Below are positions 1-10,264 of a stretch of DNA of 64,000 bases, piece by piece (positions within the stretch are counted from its first letter, which is position 1; every line of letters starts with the position of its first letter). This DNA is from Rhodosporidiobolus odoratus (lineage: Eukaryota > Basidiomycota > Microbotryomycetes > Sporidiobolales > Sporidiobolaceae). The translations under genes were made by a program, and so were the position numbers. The stretch spans positions 2,108,001 through 2,172,000 of the forward strand of contig JAOANU010000001.1 in NCBI GenBank assembly GCA_034387635.1. The letters run 5' to 3'. The notes under the pieces were generated by a model. It worked only from the letters and a program-made list of their open reading frames with translations, was not told where the DNA came from and did no database searches.

Positions 1-1
1 C

Positions 2-1297
2 GCCCAGTCCGAACCAGACCGCCGCGTCCTGCAGAACCTCAATGTCGCGCTGTCCATGGCCTGCCGGACGACGAACCGCCAGGTCAAGCCGATTCTGGAA
101 AAGCATAAGGATATCTTCACCCCTCTACAGCTCGAGCGCCTGGCAGCTCTCGCTCGCAATACCGACACCTCTGAGGGGAAAGTGGAAAGCCTTACCGTCG
201 ATCTCCATCTGGACGACCTCAAAGCAAAGGGGACCAAGTGGATCGGTCGACTCTTTCAACCTTACCTGGAGCACCTGTTCCGGACTGGCAAGCTTCGTAG
301 TGTCAGAGTTTACCTTCGGTCCAGTGACTACGCCCGAGGCGTACCGGACGGTTATCACGACGCCTACGAGACGAAATATGGTGAAGAAGTTTTGCAAGCG
401 TTGGGCCTGGATGAAGGCAGCTGGTTCGATGTCTTCACTGCGTGGTCCTTGGACGGCATCGAGGTCCTCGATCTCCCGGCACTGTCGGCTAGCCACGCCG
501 ACAATTGTATCCCCCTCCGTAGCCTCTTCGAGAAGCCCTCCACTCTTCGCACCCTTCGTCTCGGACAACAATCTCCGCCGTACCTTTTCAACCCCGCCAA
601 CTTCCATCGAGACCGCACTCTTCACGAACGGATGCAAGCCTCGCGCCGGGAGCAAGGCAAACCCCTCATCGACCCGACCTACGACGAGTTTTCCCTCCCT
701 TTCTTCGCGGTCCAGCCAGCCGACCTCGTACCGCTCGTTCTCCCCTCTGATCCCTCGGCCCAACCCTCGTTGAGGCACCTCGAGATCACTCTCCGCCTGA
801 ACAACCTGCAGGCAGATCTCAACCTCGTCAGCGAGATCTTCTCACGCCTCGCGCCCTGCCTCACCCATCTCGTTCTGCGTTTCAAGTTCGAGGAGGACGA
901 CGATACCCGGTACGACAGCATCCTAACCTTCCACACCACGTTCGGACCGACCCTTTCGAAGCTCACCGCTCTAGAGCATCTCGAACTCGGCGGCAAATTG
1001 GTCGAGTGCGAGATTAGGGGTGTTAGCGAGCTGCCATCTTTGCGCAGTTTCGTTCTCCTCCCGATGGACGAGCAAGCCAACCTCTACGAAATAATCGACG
1101 ACCTCGCGGCCTTGCCCTCGACGATCCGCACGCTCACGGTATGCACGCCCGAACTTGCTCGGCAGGACACGCATGGGTATTGGAGCCGGTTAAACGTCAG
1201 GAGGATCATCGAGGGTTGTGAGACACCGGGCAGATCGTTCAAGCTGGAGGAGCGCCCGGCGGAGTATGCGTGGTTGAATAGCACCGCCGACGAATAG
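2..1297 (+). CDS. F-box/LRR-type hypothetical protein, 5' partial
   Basis: The reading frame is already open at the left edge and runs to a TAG, giving at least 431 codons without a visible intron; the first Met is at 56 but coding continues upstream of it. It belongs to the same family as the broken genes at 14,657-16,162 and 49,581-50,969: 'NVALS', 'PILE' and 'LFTPLQLERL'-like segments line up with 'NLALS', 'PILR' and 'LFTAQQLERL' there. The amino-terminal segment, which in the paralogues carries an F-box-like 'LPPELVSHIVQFCQ', lies outside the window. The rest shows irregular leucine-rich patterns such as 'LRHLEITLRL' and 'ALEHLELGGK', as in fungal F-box/LRR substrate receptors of SCF ubiquitin ligases. 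The substrate is unknown. It is convergent with eIF3a, 218 nt away. The assignment rests on family similarity, not on a visible F-box in this copy. Confidence 0.6.
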   Translation, partial: AQSEPDRRVLQNLNVALSMACRTTNRQVKPILEKHKDIFTPLQLERLAALARNTDTSEGKVESLTVDLHLDDLKAKGTKWIGRLFQPYLEHLFRTGKLRSVRVYLRSSDYARGVPDGYHDAYETKYGEEVLQALGLDEGSWFDVFTAWSLDGIEVLDLPALSASHADNCIPLRSLFEKPSTLRTLRLGQQSPPYLFNPANFHRDRTLHERMQASRREQGKPLIDPTYDEFSLPFFAVQPADLVPLVLPSDPSAQPSLRHLEITLRLNNLQADLNLVSEIFSRLAPCLTHLVLRFKFEEDDDTRYDSILTFHTTFGPTLSKLTALEHLELGGKLVECEIRGVSELPSLRSFVLLPMDEQANLYEIIDDLAALPSTIRTLTVCTPELARQDTHGYWSRLNVRRIIEGCETPGRSFKLEERPAEYAWLNSTADE

Positions 1298-1515
1298 GTA
1301 GTAGACCGCCATCTTTCGTTTGTGTCATCATTGTGCGCTTTCCCATCATCTAGATATCGAAAACTGTAAATATGAGATCAACATCTGGCATTCCGTTCCC
1401 TCGTTGTGAATGCTCTCTACAGTACAGCTCGCACCGACCCGCTCGGGGGAACCCAGGGGCTCCTTTTGGCATCTCCTACGCTCACCCCACACTGCCCGCT
1501 CACCCCGTCAACTGC

Positions 1516-4500
1516 TTACCACCTCGAAGAAGAGTTGCGGTCACGCTGGCTGGGCGGGACGTAGCGGCTACCGCCAGACGCGGGCGTGGAAGAACGCGAC
1601 TCGTCACTCGGGGGCGCCGACTCGCCTGCAAAGATACAAAGTATGGAGTCAGTGACTGGCAAGGCAAACGAAGTTTACAAAGCAGGGAGGATACCACGTA
1701 CCGTTCTGACGAGCTGAGGACCACCGACCGCCGAACTTGGCGGGAGGGGCAGCAGCGGCAGCGGGGGCAGCGGGGGTGGGAGACGACGGAGCCGGCGAGC
1801 CAGAGTTCGAGGCGGCACGGGCAGCCTCGCGCTCGCGCCAGCCTCCACCGCCACCGATGACGGGCGGGCCTGCCGGGCGGCGAGGCTCAGGTGCGGCGGG
1901 GGAAGGAGCGGCAGCGGGAGGGGGAGGGTTGGGAGCCGTTCGGGCGGAGAGGTTGAGACGAGGACGCTCGCCGGAGGATGAAGGAGCAGGCGATGACGAG
2001 GCGTCACGCTGAGCCCGCCAAGCGGCGGTCCCTGGAATGGCAGGGCCGGCAGCGGCGGCAGCGGAGCGAAGGGGACCACCAGAACGACGGGCGAGGGCTT
2101 CTTCCTCGCGCTTGCCCTGAGCCATGATGCGCTCCTGGTCGGCCCTACGGGCAGCCAGACGCTCCTCCATCTCGGCCTTGCGCTTGACTTCGGCCTCAGC
2201 CTCGTGCTGTCGGCGACGCTCCTCGATGCGCTCGCGCTCCTCCTCCTCTCTGGCCCGGCGCTCAGCGTCGAGGCGAGCTTGTTCTGTGGCGGGAATGATG
2301 AGAGGAAAATCAGCCTCAACAGCGTAAGGATTGTCGTGAATACGACTCGACGAACCTTCTTCGCGAGCACGACGAGCCTCAGCCTCCTTCTCCTTCTCAA
2401 TCGCGTCGAGCCTCTCCTGCTCACGCTGCTCCGCGACTTGCTTCCTCCTCTCAGCCTTAGCCTCCTCAAGCTGCTCGAGCATCCTAGACTGCTCCTCCTC
2501 AAACGCCTTCCTCGAGTCACGCTCGCGCTTCTCGCGGTACGCGTTGTAGTCGGGAAGGATCCGCTGCAGGCTCGCCTTGATCTCGAGCCCCTTAGCATGC
2601 TGTTCCTTGGCGGCCGCAGCACGCTGAACCTGGGCAGACTCGAACGCGGCACGGTCGCGCTGTTGCTGGCGTTCGTAGTCCTGCTTGATGAGCGGGATCT
2701 CCTCGCGACGGAAGGCACGCTCGGTGTGGTCGAGACGCTTGGCGGTAGAGGCGAGCTTCTGTGCGGTGGTCTTCTGCTCCTTCTCGAGCTGTTGAACCTG
2801 GAGCTGGACGAGCTCGTTGGCAGACTTGCCCTCGAGGGTCTGCAAGAGGCGCGTGCAACGTAAATAAAGTCAGCCAGTCGGACGCGGAAAGGACGGCAGA
2901 CTCGGGGGAAAACAGAACAGGTATGAAACGTACCTCGCCCTTGAGCTGCAGACCAGCCTGCTTAAGGTTCTCGGCCATCTTCTTAGCCTCATCCGCCTTA
3001 ACCTTCTCAACCTCCTTCTTGATCCTGTCCATCTCCCTCTTCCTCAACTCCTCCTTCTGCCTCCTAGCATCCTCCTCAGCCTTCTCCTTAGCCCTAATAG
3101 CCCTGGCATGGGCCTCCTCCTTCTCCTTCCTCGCAGACTGTTCATCCGTAAGCTCCTTGCGGCGCTTGATGATCTGAGTGCGGGCGATGAGGGTGTCGCG
3201 CTCGTCAGCGACTTGAGCTTCAAGGTTGGCAAAGGCGGCCTGGCGGGCGTTGAAAGCGATGGCAGCGGGCGAGGTGGTCGAGTCGGGAGTGGCGACCTCG
3301 TTGAGTGTAGAGTGGAGGGTCTGGGCGAGACGGGCAAGGTGGGTGCGGAGGAGAGTGGACGCGGAAGGCTGGAGGGTTTTGACCGAGTCGTAGCCGGCAG
3401 AGGTGGACGCGACAGGACCGGCCTCGTCGCCGAAGAGATCCTCGTCGAACTTGATGCTGCCCGAAGCGTGGTCAAGGGTAACGTCAACGTCGCCACGGCG
3501 GCAAGCCTCGGTAACGTAGCGCTCAACGCGGTTGCGGGTCTGCTCCTTCTCGCCGTCGGCCTTGAATGAAGCGAGCTTGACGACGCGGTCAATCTTGAGC
3601 GAGGCGTAGACCTGGGCGAGCTGCTGGAAGAGACGGGCGAGGACGACATCCTTGAGGGGGGCGACGTAGCGGGCGGTGTCAGGGTTCTGCTCGAGCTGGG
3701 CGAGAATCGGCTCGATCTTGGAGGTGATGGAGAGGGGGTGGAAGTCGACCTCGAGAATGTTGTAGAGGGAACGAAGCTCGGGGGAGACGCGCTTGAGAAC
3801 GTGGCGGTTCAGGGCATCCGTGAGGAGGCCGGCACGAGTCGGGGCAGCGGGAAGGCCGATGAGGGCGGCGAGGCGGCCGAGGCGACCCTTGGACTCGCCT
3901 GCCTCGGCGTCAATACGCTTGCCAGTCTCTACACCGGAGCCGAGAGGGACGGCGAGGGCGGAGACGAGGACGAGGGAGGCGAGCTTCTCGAGCTCAGCAT
4001 CGGTAGCCTCGCCGGACATGGCGACACGGGCGGCGTGGAGGGTGTAGAGCTTGCCGTAAGCGGCGGCGTGGAAGAGGAAGTTGTTGCCGACCGCGAAGAC
4101 CTTGGCCATCTTGTCGTAGAACGAGGCCATCATGCTGGCTTTCGGGGCGCGCTTCGACATGTTGACCAGAGTGTGAATGTCCTCAGCGGTGCGGAAACCT
4201 TCCTGCCAGAGCTCGAGCTCAACAGCAGTGTTGAGCTGCTGGAAGCGAGTGTCGAGGTGACGCTGGAGGGTGTCCGGGTCGTTAAGGTTGATCGAGTGCG
4301 CCTGGTGGGTATACTTCTGGGAGGATGCGAGGTGGGAGCGGAGAGTCTCGCAGAGACGGCGGAACTCGGTCTTGCGCTGGTGCTGAAGGCAGAACTGGAA
4401 AGCCTCGTGGCAGACAGTCTGTATACAGGTTCAGCATTAGTATGACGGCGGCGTAGCGATGACGTGCGGAAGAACATGCCTGGTAGAGAACCTCGAGACG

Positions 4501-5303
4501 AGCGTTGTTGCGGAGGATGTCGAGCGCGGTACGGTAAGACTCCCAGAGGAATCGGAGCCACGGGGTGACGAGGGTGCGGTGGGTGCGATCGCGGCTCTTC
4601 TCCTCGCTGACGGCAGAGAGGAGAATGCTCTCGGGCGTTTCAAGGGCTTCGAGGTCCTCAACTTCGGCACCGTCCGCCTTCTTCTCGGCGGAGCCCTCGA
4701 GCTCGTCAACCTTGGCGAGCGCCTCGCTGAGCTTGGCACGACTCAGCTCGAGGAGCTTTTGGATGGTGACCTCGACGGAGGCGACCGAGGTGTTCTGCGC
4801 AACGTTCTTGTATAGAATGAGACCATCCTTGGCGGTGCGACCCTTGCGGAGGTCAACGCAGAGGGAAAGGAACTTGAGCATGATAGGCTCGAGGGTGCTG
4901 AGGGGGGTGGAGCGGAAGCGCTTGGACGAGAAGACTTCGGAGATGGAAGAGAGCGCCGCGAGCGGCTGCCCGACGGAGAGAAGCTCATCCGCACGCTAAA
5001 CGAGAAGAAAGAACAGTAAAGGTGGGGTCAGTCAAAGTTGCTCCAGATGCCTGGGTTGTTCGGTTCCGCCGGGGTAGTAAGCAGTGGGGGGGAAAGATCG
5101 GTCGAGTCGCTTGTCGAGCGCGAGATGGTGCGATGGCGATCTCTTGAAAAAAGGCGGCCCTTTTATCGTCCAGTTTCCGCCGTCTCCAGCCTGCATTACT
5201 TGCGCCCGAATTACTTGCATGCTGACGGTAGCTCGGCTGTCTTGTTGCGCGAGGGAGGGGATAAACGTACGCGGAGGACGAGTTCCGGCCTGGTGTGAAG
5301 CAT
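1516..5303 (-). CDS. TIF32: Eukaryotic translation initiation factor 3 subunit A (eIF3a)
   Basis: Core scaffold of the eIF3 complex, which binds the 40S subunit and organises the preinitiation complex in the cytoplasm. I read five exons: 5303-5271, 4995-4480, 4418-2934, 2839-1702 and 1625-1516, giving 1,093 aa, a usual length for fungal eIF3a. After an 11-codon first exon comes 'RADELLSVGQPLAAL', the family's conserved start. The PCI region is about residues 300-520 ('LFHAAAYGKLYTL'). From about 585 to 900 there is a long charged, Glu/Arg/Lys-rich coiled coil, then a Gly/Pro/Ala-rich tail ending near 'SRYVPPSQR', a typical eIF3a end. The second intron appears to be GC-AG: 'CTACCAG' is followed by GCATGT, and joining there restores 'QFCLQHQRKTEFRRLC'. 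The gene is divergent from the pseudouridine synthase. Identification is firm; the first exon is the least certain part. Confidence 0.95.
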
Positions 5304-5795
5304 GGTGAATGTTCAGGCGAGGGTGAAAGGGTGAAGTGGGTTGTATGGGTTAAGCTGTACACTTAATCAATGTCAGCGCTGCTCTGTACCTTTCTCGAGA
5401 GCTCTAGAGATGAACTGACCCTGTTGACGGGATTCGAGCAGCACCGGGGCAGCAAAAAGGAAGGAATCGCGTCAGTCTCGCCTTGTAGCGCCTCGATGAG
5501 GTACAGGTGATGCTGCAGGGGGTGTTCGTACCGTGGAGAGAGTACTGAGTACCGCGCCGCGGGTCCTAAAGGGTGACAACAGCGAGATGAGCCCCGGGGA
5601 GAATCGAATAGGGTCGATATAAATCGAATGACTCGACGGGGGGTACAGGACGCACTTGTGAGGGTCTAAAGAACTAGTCTATAGACGATTCAGCTAGCTA
5701 GGTATCACTCTAGGAGGATACACGAGTAGCGAGACGAGTTGAACACTTTCTGCCTTCGCTCCAATTCCTTTGTCCCGAGAACTCTCCTTCAACTC
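5304..5795. promoter_or_regulatory. Divergent intergenic region, eIF3a / pseudouridine synthase
   Basis: This stretch of 492 nt separates two genes transcribed away from each other, so it should hold both promoters. The only element I can name is a TATAAA on the + strand at about 5618-5623, some 175 nt upstream of the pseudouridine synthase start. I see no convincing small gene here. Confidence 0.4.
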
Positions 5796-6952
5796 ATGCT
5801 CGTGAAGCCCTCACGAGGCCTGCAAAGTACGGGTTCACGTGCGGCTACATCCGTCTGCTATTCAACCCGCTCCCGAGCGAAACCACCTACTTCTCCTCCT
5901 GCTCCCTTACCTACGATTCCGAGTATCGTCCACGAAGATGCCCGCTTTCTCGTGATCGACAAGCCCGCTGGCGTAGCTCTACAAGGTCAATACGGGTCTC
6001 CGCCGAGAAAGAAATGGGATGATCTGCTCGCTGGTACGTCTTTTCCGCTTCTCTTCTTTTCTCCTGCCGCCTCGTCTGATGTGCTCCCTCTTCCGACCTA
6101 TACAGCCGTACGCGCTAGAGACGGATGCGAGAAGGCAGCTCCCGCTCACAGGCTGGACAAGGTACGCCTTTCCCTTGTCATTATGTTCGTCTGGCAGCGC
6201 CAACGGTTTTCCTTTTTTCCCGTCTCGTCTTAGGCCACTTCAGGTTGCCTCCTCATGTCAAAAACTGCCCTTCATGCCTCACGTATCGCAACTCAGCTTC
6301 AGCGTCACGAAGTACAGCGCGAATACCTAGCTGTAGTGCATGGTCGAATGAAAACTGGGTACCAGGGAGACATCGATGTCAGTCTGACCATGGACGACGA
6401 CCGCGTGCGGGTCTGTCATGACGGCACTGGCGTAGAAGCCAGGACACTGTGGGAATGCTTGGCGAGTTCGGTATGTGCTTGTCCCCGATATGGCTGTCGA
6501 TGTTTACTGACTCGCTGTTGCAGACATCTGGGTTCAGCCTGCTCTCACTCAAGCCGCAAACCGGCAGGAAACATCAGCTTCGCGTTCACTGTGCAGACGT
6601 TCTGCGTGGTATGCATTGCCCCTCTCGATAGTAGCTATCGGGGGACGTTGATTCTCCACTTTCCCGCAGCACCGATCGTCGGTGACTTCAAGCTTGCCCC
6701 AACCGCACCTCATGCCGCCGCCCTCTCCGAACTCGGCCTACCTCTTGACACCGTGCTCCTGCATGCCCATCGACTGAGCTTCTATGTGCGTCCGCTGATT
6801 TCCTTTCTGCGCGAGCTCGGGGCTGACCTTCGCGAGTCGTATAGGCCTGGGAGAAAAGCGGCAAGAGGACTACCATCACGACCGAAGCGCCGCTACCGCA
6901 TACCTTCCAGCGGTTCTGCAAAGCTTACAAGCTCAGATTGCCGCCGTCATAA
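5796..6952 (+). CDS. RluA-family RNA pseudouridine synthase, probably mitochondrial
   Basis: Converts uridine to pseudouridine in RNA. Six exons (5796-6033, 6106-6161, 6234-6470, 6524-6608, 6670-6785, 6845-6952) give 279 aa. Visible family blocks in order: 'IVHEDARFLVIDKPAGVALQ' (RluA motif I), 'APAHRLDKATSGCLL' containing the catalytic Asp of the HRLD motif, 'EYLAVVHG', 'LLSLKPQTGRKHQLRVHCA' (the substrate-binding TGRxHQ(I/L)R block), 'APIVGD' and 'LLHAHRLSF'. The first Met in frame is at 5796; the residues after it are rich in Arg and Ser with almost no acidic residues until residue 46, which suggests a mitochondrial presequence (RPUSD/Pus5-like role). The exact RNA target cannot be read from sequence. 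The next gene downstream lies 573 nt away on the same strand. Confidence 0.88.
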
Positions 6953-7525
6953 AACTGCACAAGACCGGGCCGTTCCTTCCAGCACTACCGGTCGTCGCCA
7001 GAACCGCGCCTGAGCTGACAAACATGACCTCCGAAACATACCAGCTGTCCGTGCGTCTGAGTGGAGCTGCTGCGCGTCAGTGACCAGCATAGTTGATCGA
7101 ATCCTTCGGTAATTTTGAGTCTTCCGCTTCGTCTAGGTTTCCAAGCTGATTCCCGGCCCTTTGGTCTGCAGGTTGGGAGCACTTGTGGGCGTGATCCGAG
7201 GCGAGCCGGCTTGATGAGTATCGGGCTGGGGGCTGCACGCCGACCTTAATTAGAGGAGGAGGAAAAGCGAAGGAGTTTTCTGGTCGACCCCGTAGCCTCC
7301 TTGTTACTCATGCTTGAAACGCGCTCCTGCACCTGACACAGTTCAGCTTGGCCACGGCGCACTGTTCTCGCTGCAAGGTTGTGTCAGGGTTAGCATTTCC
7401 CCACGCGGTCGGCTCCTCCTTCGCCTGTTCCTCCATCCGCATCAGATGGTCAGCTCTCTTCGCTAAGCTCCTTGCCGCTCGAAACTGACATCTCACAGCG
7501 TCTCTCTCCTTTACTGCGACAGACC
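6953..7525. other. Intergenic region between tandem + strand genes
   Basis: This 573-nt stretch holds the 3' flank of the pseudouridine synthase and the promoter of the aminopeptidase. The last ~60 nt before the next start are pyrimidine-rich, as is common for fungal leaders. No further gene or repeat is evident. Confidence 0.4.
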
Positions 7526-10040
7526 ATGTCGTTCACCGTGCAAGAAACCGCCGCCGCATCCCGCTTCGTCGACTTTGTGAATGTCAGTCCGACGCCGTTC
7601 CATGCAGTCAAGGAAGCTGTTACTAGGTTGGAGAAGGCTGGATTCACGAGGTGAGCCTTCCCCCGTCGTCTCTAGCTTCGGTCACGCTCTTCAGTACACT
7701 ACGTTATCGGTCGAGCGACACCCCCACCTCCTCGATTCTGCTCGCATCGGCCAAATCAAGCCCAGTGATGGCTCCATGACATCACATAAGTGTAGCTGAC
7801 CCTATTCACCCGCTGCGTAGGCTACACGAACGCTCTTCCTGGTCTTCCGGCGCCGTCATACGCGGAGGCAAGTACTTTGTTACCCGCAACCAGAGTTCCA
7901 TCATCGCTTTCACCGTTCCGCCTGAGGCTAAGGATGAAGACAAGAAGGAGGCCCTCGGTATGAGCATCGTCGGGTACGTGAACATCACTTTTCCCCCTCT
8001 CCCTCTCCCTCTTATCCTCGTTGCTCCAGCGAGCCTCGCCCGCTCACGGTTCACTAGTCGTCGCTATTCACAACGTGGCTGCACGACGATGATCCCTGCT
8101 CATCGTTCCATCCCTCAGCTGCCACACCGACTCGCCCCGGTTCATCGTCAAGCCTGTTTCCAAGCGGGAAAAGGCTGGGTTTGCTCAGGTCGGGGTTGAG
8201 ACCTACGGTGGTGGTCTGTGGGCGACTTGGTTTGACCGTGATCTGTCTATTGCTGGTATGCCCAACTCTACTACCTTTTCCCTCGCTTTTCCTTCTCCCT
8301 ATGCAAGTCCGGGGCTTGTGGCTCACCTTTTTTCCCTCGCTCGACAGGCCGTGTCATCCTCGCTAAATCATCTGCCTCTTCCGAGTACACCTCCCACCTC
8401 GTCCATGTCCGCACTCCCATCCTCCGCATGCCAACCATCGCAATCCATCTCGACCGCACTCAGAACGACAACTTCCACTACAACCCCGAAAGCCAACAAG
8501 TCCCCATCCTCGCCATGGCCTCGAAAGAACTCAACAAAGCTTTTACAGCAGAGACGGGCGTCGCAAGTGAGGTTTCGTTTGCGGACCCGCTCGATATCAC
8601 CAGTCACCATCATCCGGTTTTCTTGCATACTGTTGCGAAGCAGTTGAGCGAAGATTTGGGAGAGGAGATCAAGCCGAGTCAGATTCATGACTTCGAGCTG
8701 TCGTTGTGTCCGACGGAAGGGGCGACAATCGGTGGAGCACTTGTGTGTTTACTTCCCCTCTTGCTCCGTCCGTCGCCTTGCTCGCCAGATTCCCCACCTT
8801 CCCTTCCTCGCGCTGGACATCGATGAATGAGGGCTTTGTGTGCCGCGTACTGACGTCTTCAGTCTGGCAGAACGAGTTCATCTTCTCCCCCCGCGTCGAC
8901 AACCTCTTCTCAACCTTTGCTGCCGTCGAGGGGCTCATCCTCTCCTCCAAATCATCCACTCCATCCGATGGCCGCGTCTCCATGATCGCCTGTTGGGATC
9001 ACGAGGAGGTACGCTCTTCATTCTTCCCTTCCCACTGTCCGAACTGACAAAACTTTCTCTCAACCACCTCATCTCTTCTCTCTCCGTCTGAACTGCCCCG
9101 CCGGCACAGATCGGTTCCGTCTCATACCAAGGCGCCGAATCAAACTTTATCGAATCCGTCATCGAACGCGTCGCGGGCGCGCTCAAACCTGCCGAGGAAT
9201 CGGTCGAGGAAGCGTACCAACGTTCATTGGCTTCGTCGTTTTTACTGTCGTGCGATGTCGCCCATGCTTGTCACCCGGGTTTCATGGAGAAACATGAGGA
9301 ATTGCATCGGTACGTCCAGATTTTTGCGGCTATTCTCGATACAGCCTGGACTCTCGCGACCGCAACCTCGTCGATCTTTTCTCCTGCGATGACTGACTTG
9401 ATCTCCGCTACTGTTTCGCACGCAGACCAACAATCAACTCTGGCGTCGTGATCAAGACCAACTCGAAACAACGTTACGCTACCAACAGTCAAACCGTCTT
9501 CCCGCTTCGTCGAATCGCTGCCGAGGCTTCGGTCCCACTTCTTGAATTTGTCGTCAAGAATGATATGGCGTGTGGTTCTACCAGTGAGTGATTCGATCAT
9601 TGTCCGTGCTTGCCTAGTAGGGTCCGCGCAAATGGGAGGACGGTCCTGACCGTCTCTTCTTTTCTCCTTTCTTTCCCTTTTACAGTTGGCCCTCTCGTCT
9701 CCAAGATTGGTCTTCGAACGGTCGACATCGGTTCGCCGATCCTCTCCATGCACTCGTGAGCTTTTCTCGTCCCTTTTGTGCTTGCCTGCGTTGGCCGTGA
9801 TTGCCAATTCGGCTCGCGCTTCTCTTTCTCGGCTCCCTCGCTTTCCATCCTCCTCACTCTTCTCTCTTTGTTTTGAACGGCGTGCCGCTTTCTCCCCATT
9901 CGGAACGCCGCTCATCCGTCTCGTCTCACAGGATCCGTGAAATGGCCGGCACACAGGACATTCAGACCCTCATCGACCTATTCGAAAAGTTCTTCGAACG
10001 GTTCGGCGCCGTCGACAATCTCCAGAAGACGCTCGACTAG
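7526..10040 (+). CDS. APE4: Aspartyl aminopeptidase (peptidase family M18)
   Basis: Zinc metallopeptidase removing amino-terminal Asp/Glu from peptides; cytosolic or vacuolar in fungi. Nine exons (7526-7650, 7821-7973, 8119-8255, 8348-8742, 8871-9008, 9110-9309, 9426-9583, 9686-9755, 9932-10040) give 494 aa, the usual DNPEP/Ape4 size. Metal ligands and catalytic residues are present: 'GCHTDSP' near residue 95 (His, catalytic Asp), 'DHEEIGS' near 315 (catalytic Glu and ligand), 'DVAHACHP' near 370, and 'ILSMHSIREM' near the carboxyl end (last His). Also seen are '[11 protein letters not shown]' and '[10 protein letters not shown]'. For intron 4 the acceptor after TGGCAG was preferred over the one 8 nt upstream because only it keeps the frame into 'NEFIFSPR'. 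The gene is convergent with Eaf1/Vid21. Confidence 0.93.
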
Positions 10041-10264
10041 ATTAGCAAGTGCTGCAGATCAACATAGTAGTAATCGACTTCCGCACGTTCGCGGGGGAGA
10101 CGCTATCGGGGAGGAGGAGAGTTGCAGAGAGCCTCGCCCCGCCGGAAAAGGATAGAAATGCTTTGTTTCGCTACAACAGCCTTGCAAGATTCGATCAAGG
10201 GATCCGAGGCAACTACAAGACAGCTTGAAACGTCACAAGACAGTACCCACGCGCCAAAGATACG

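Noticed and set aside
3738..4445. Open frame of 235 codons on the + strand
   Set aside because: Antisense to the highly conserved eIF3a exon 3. It is a shadow produced by GC-rich codon bias, without family motifs or introns.
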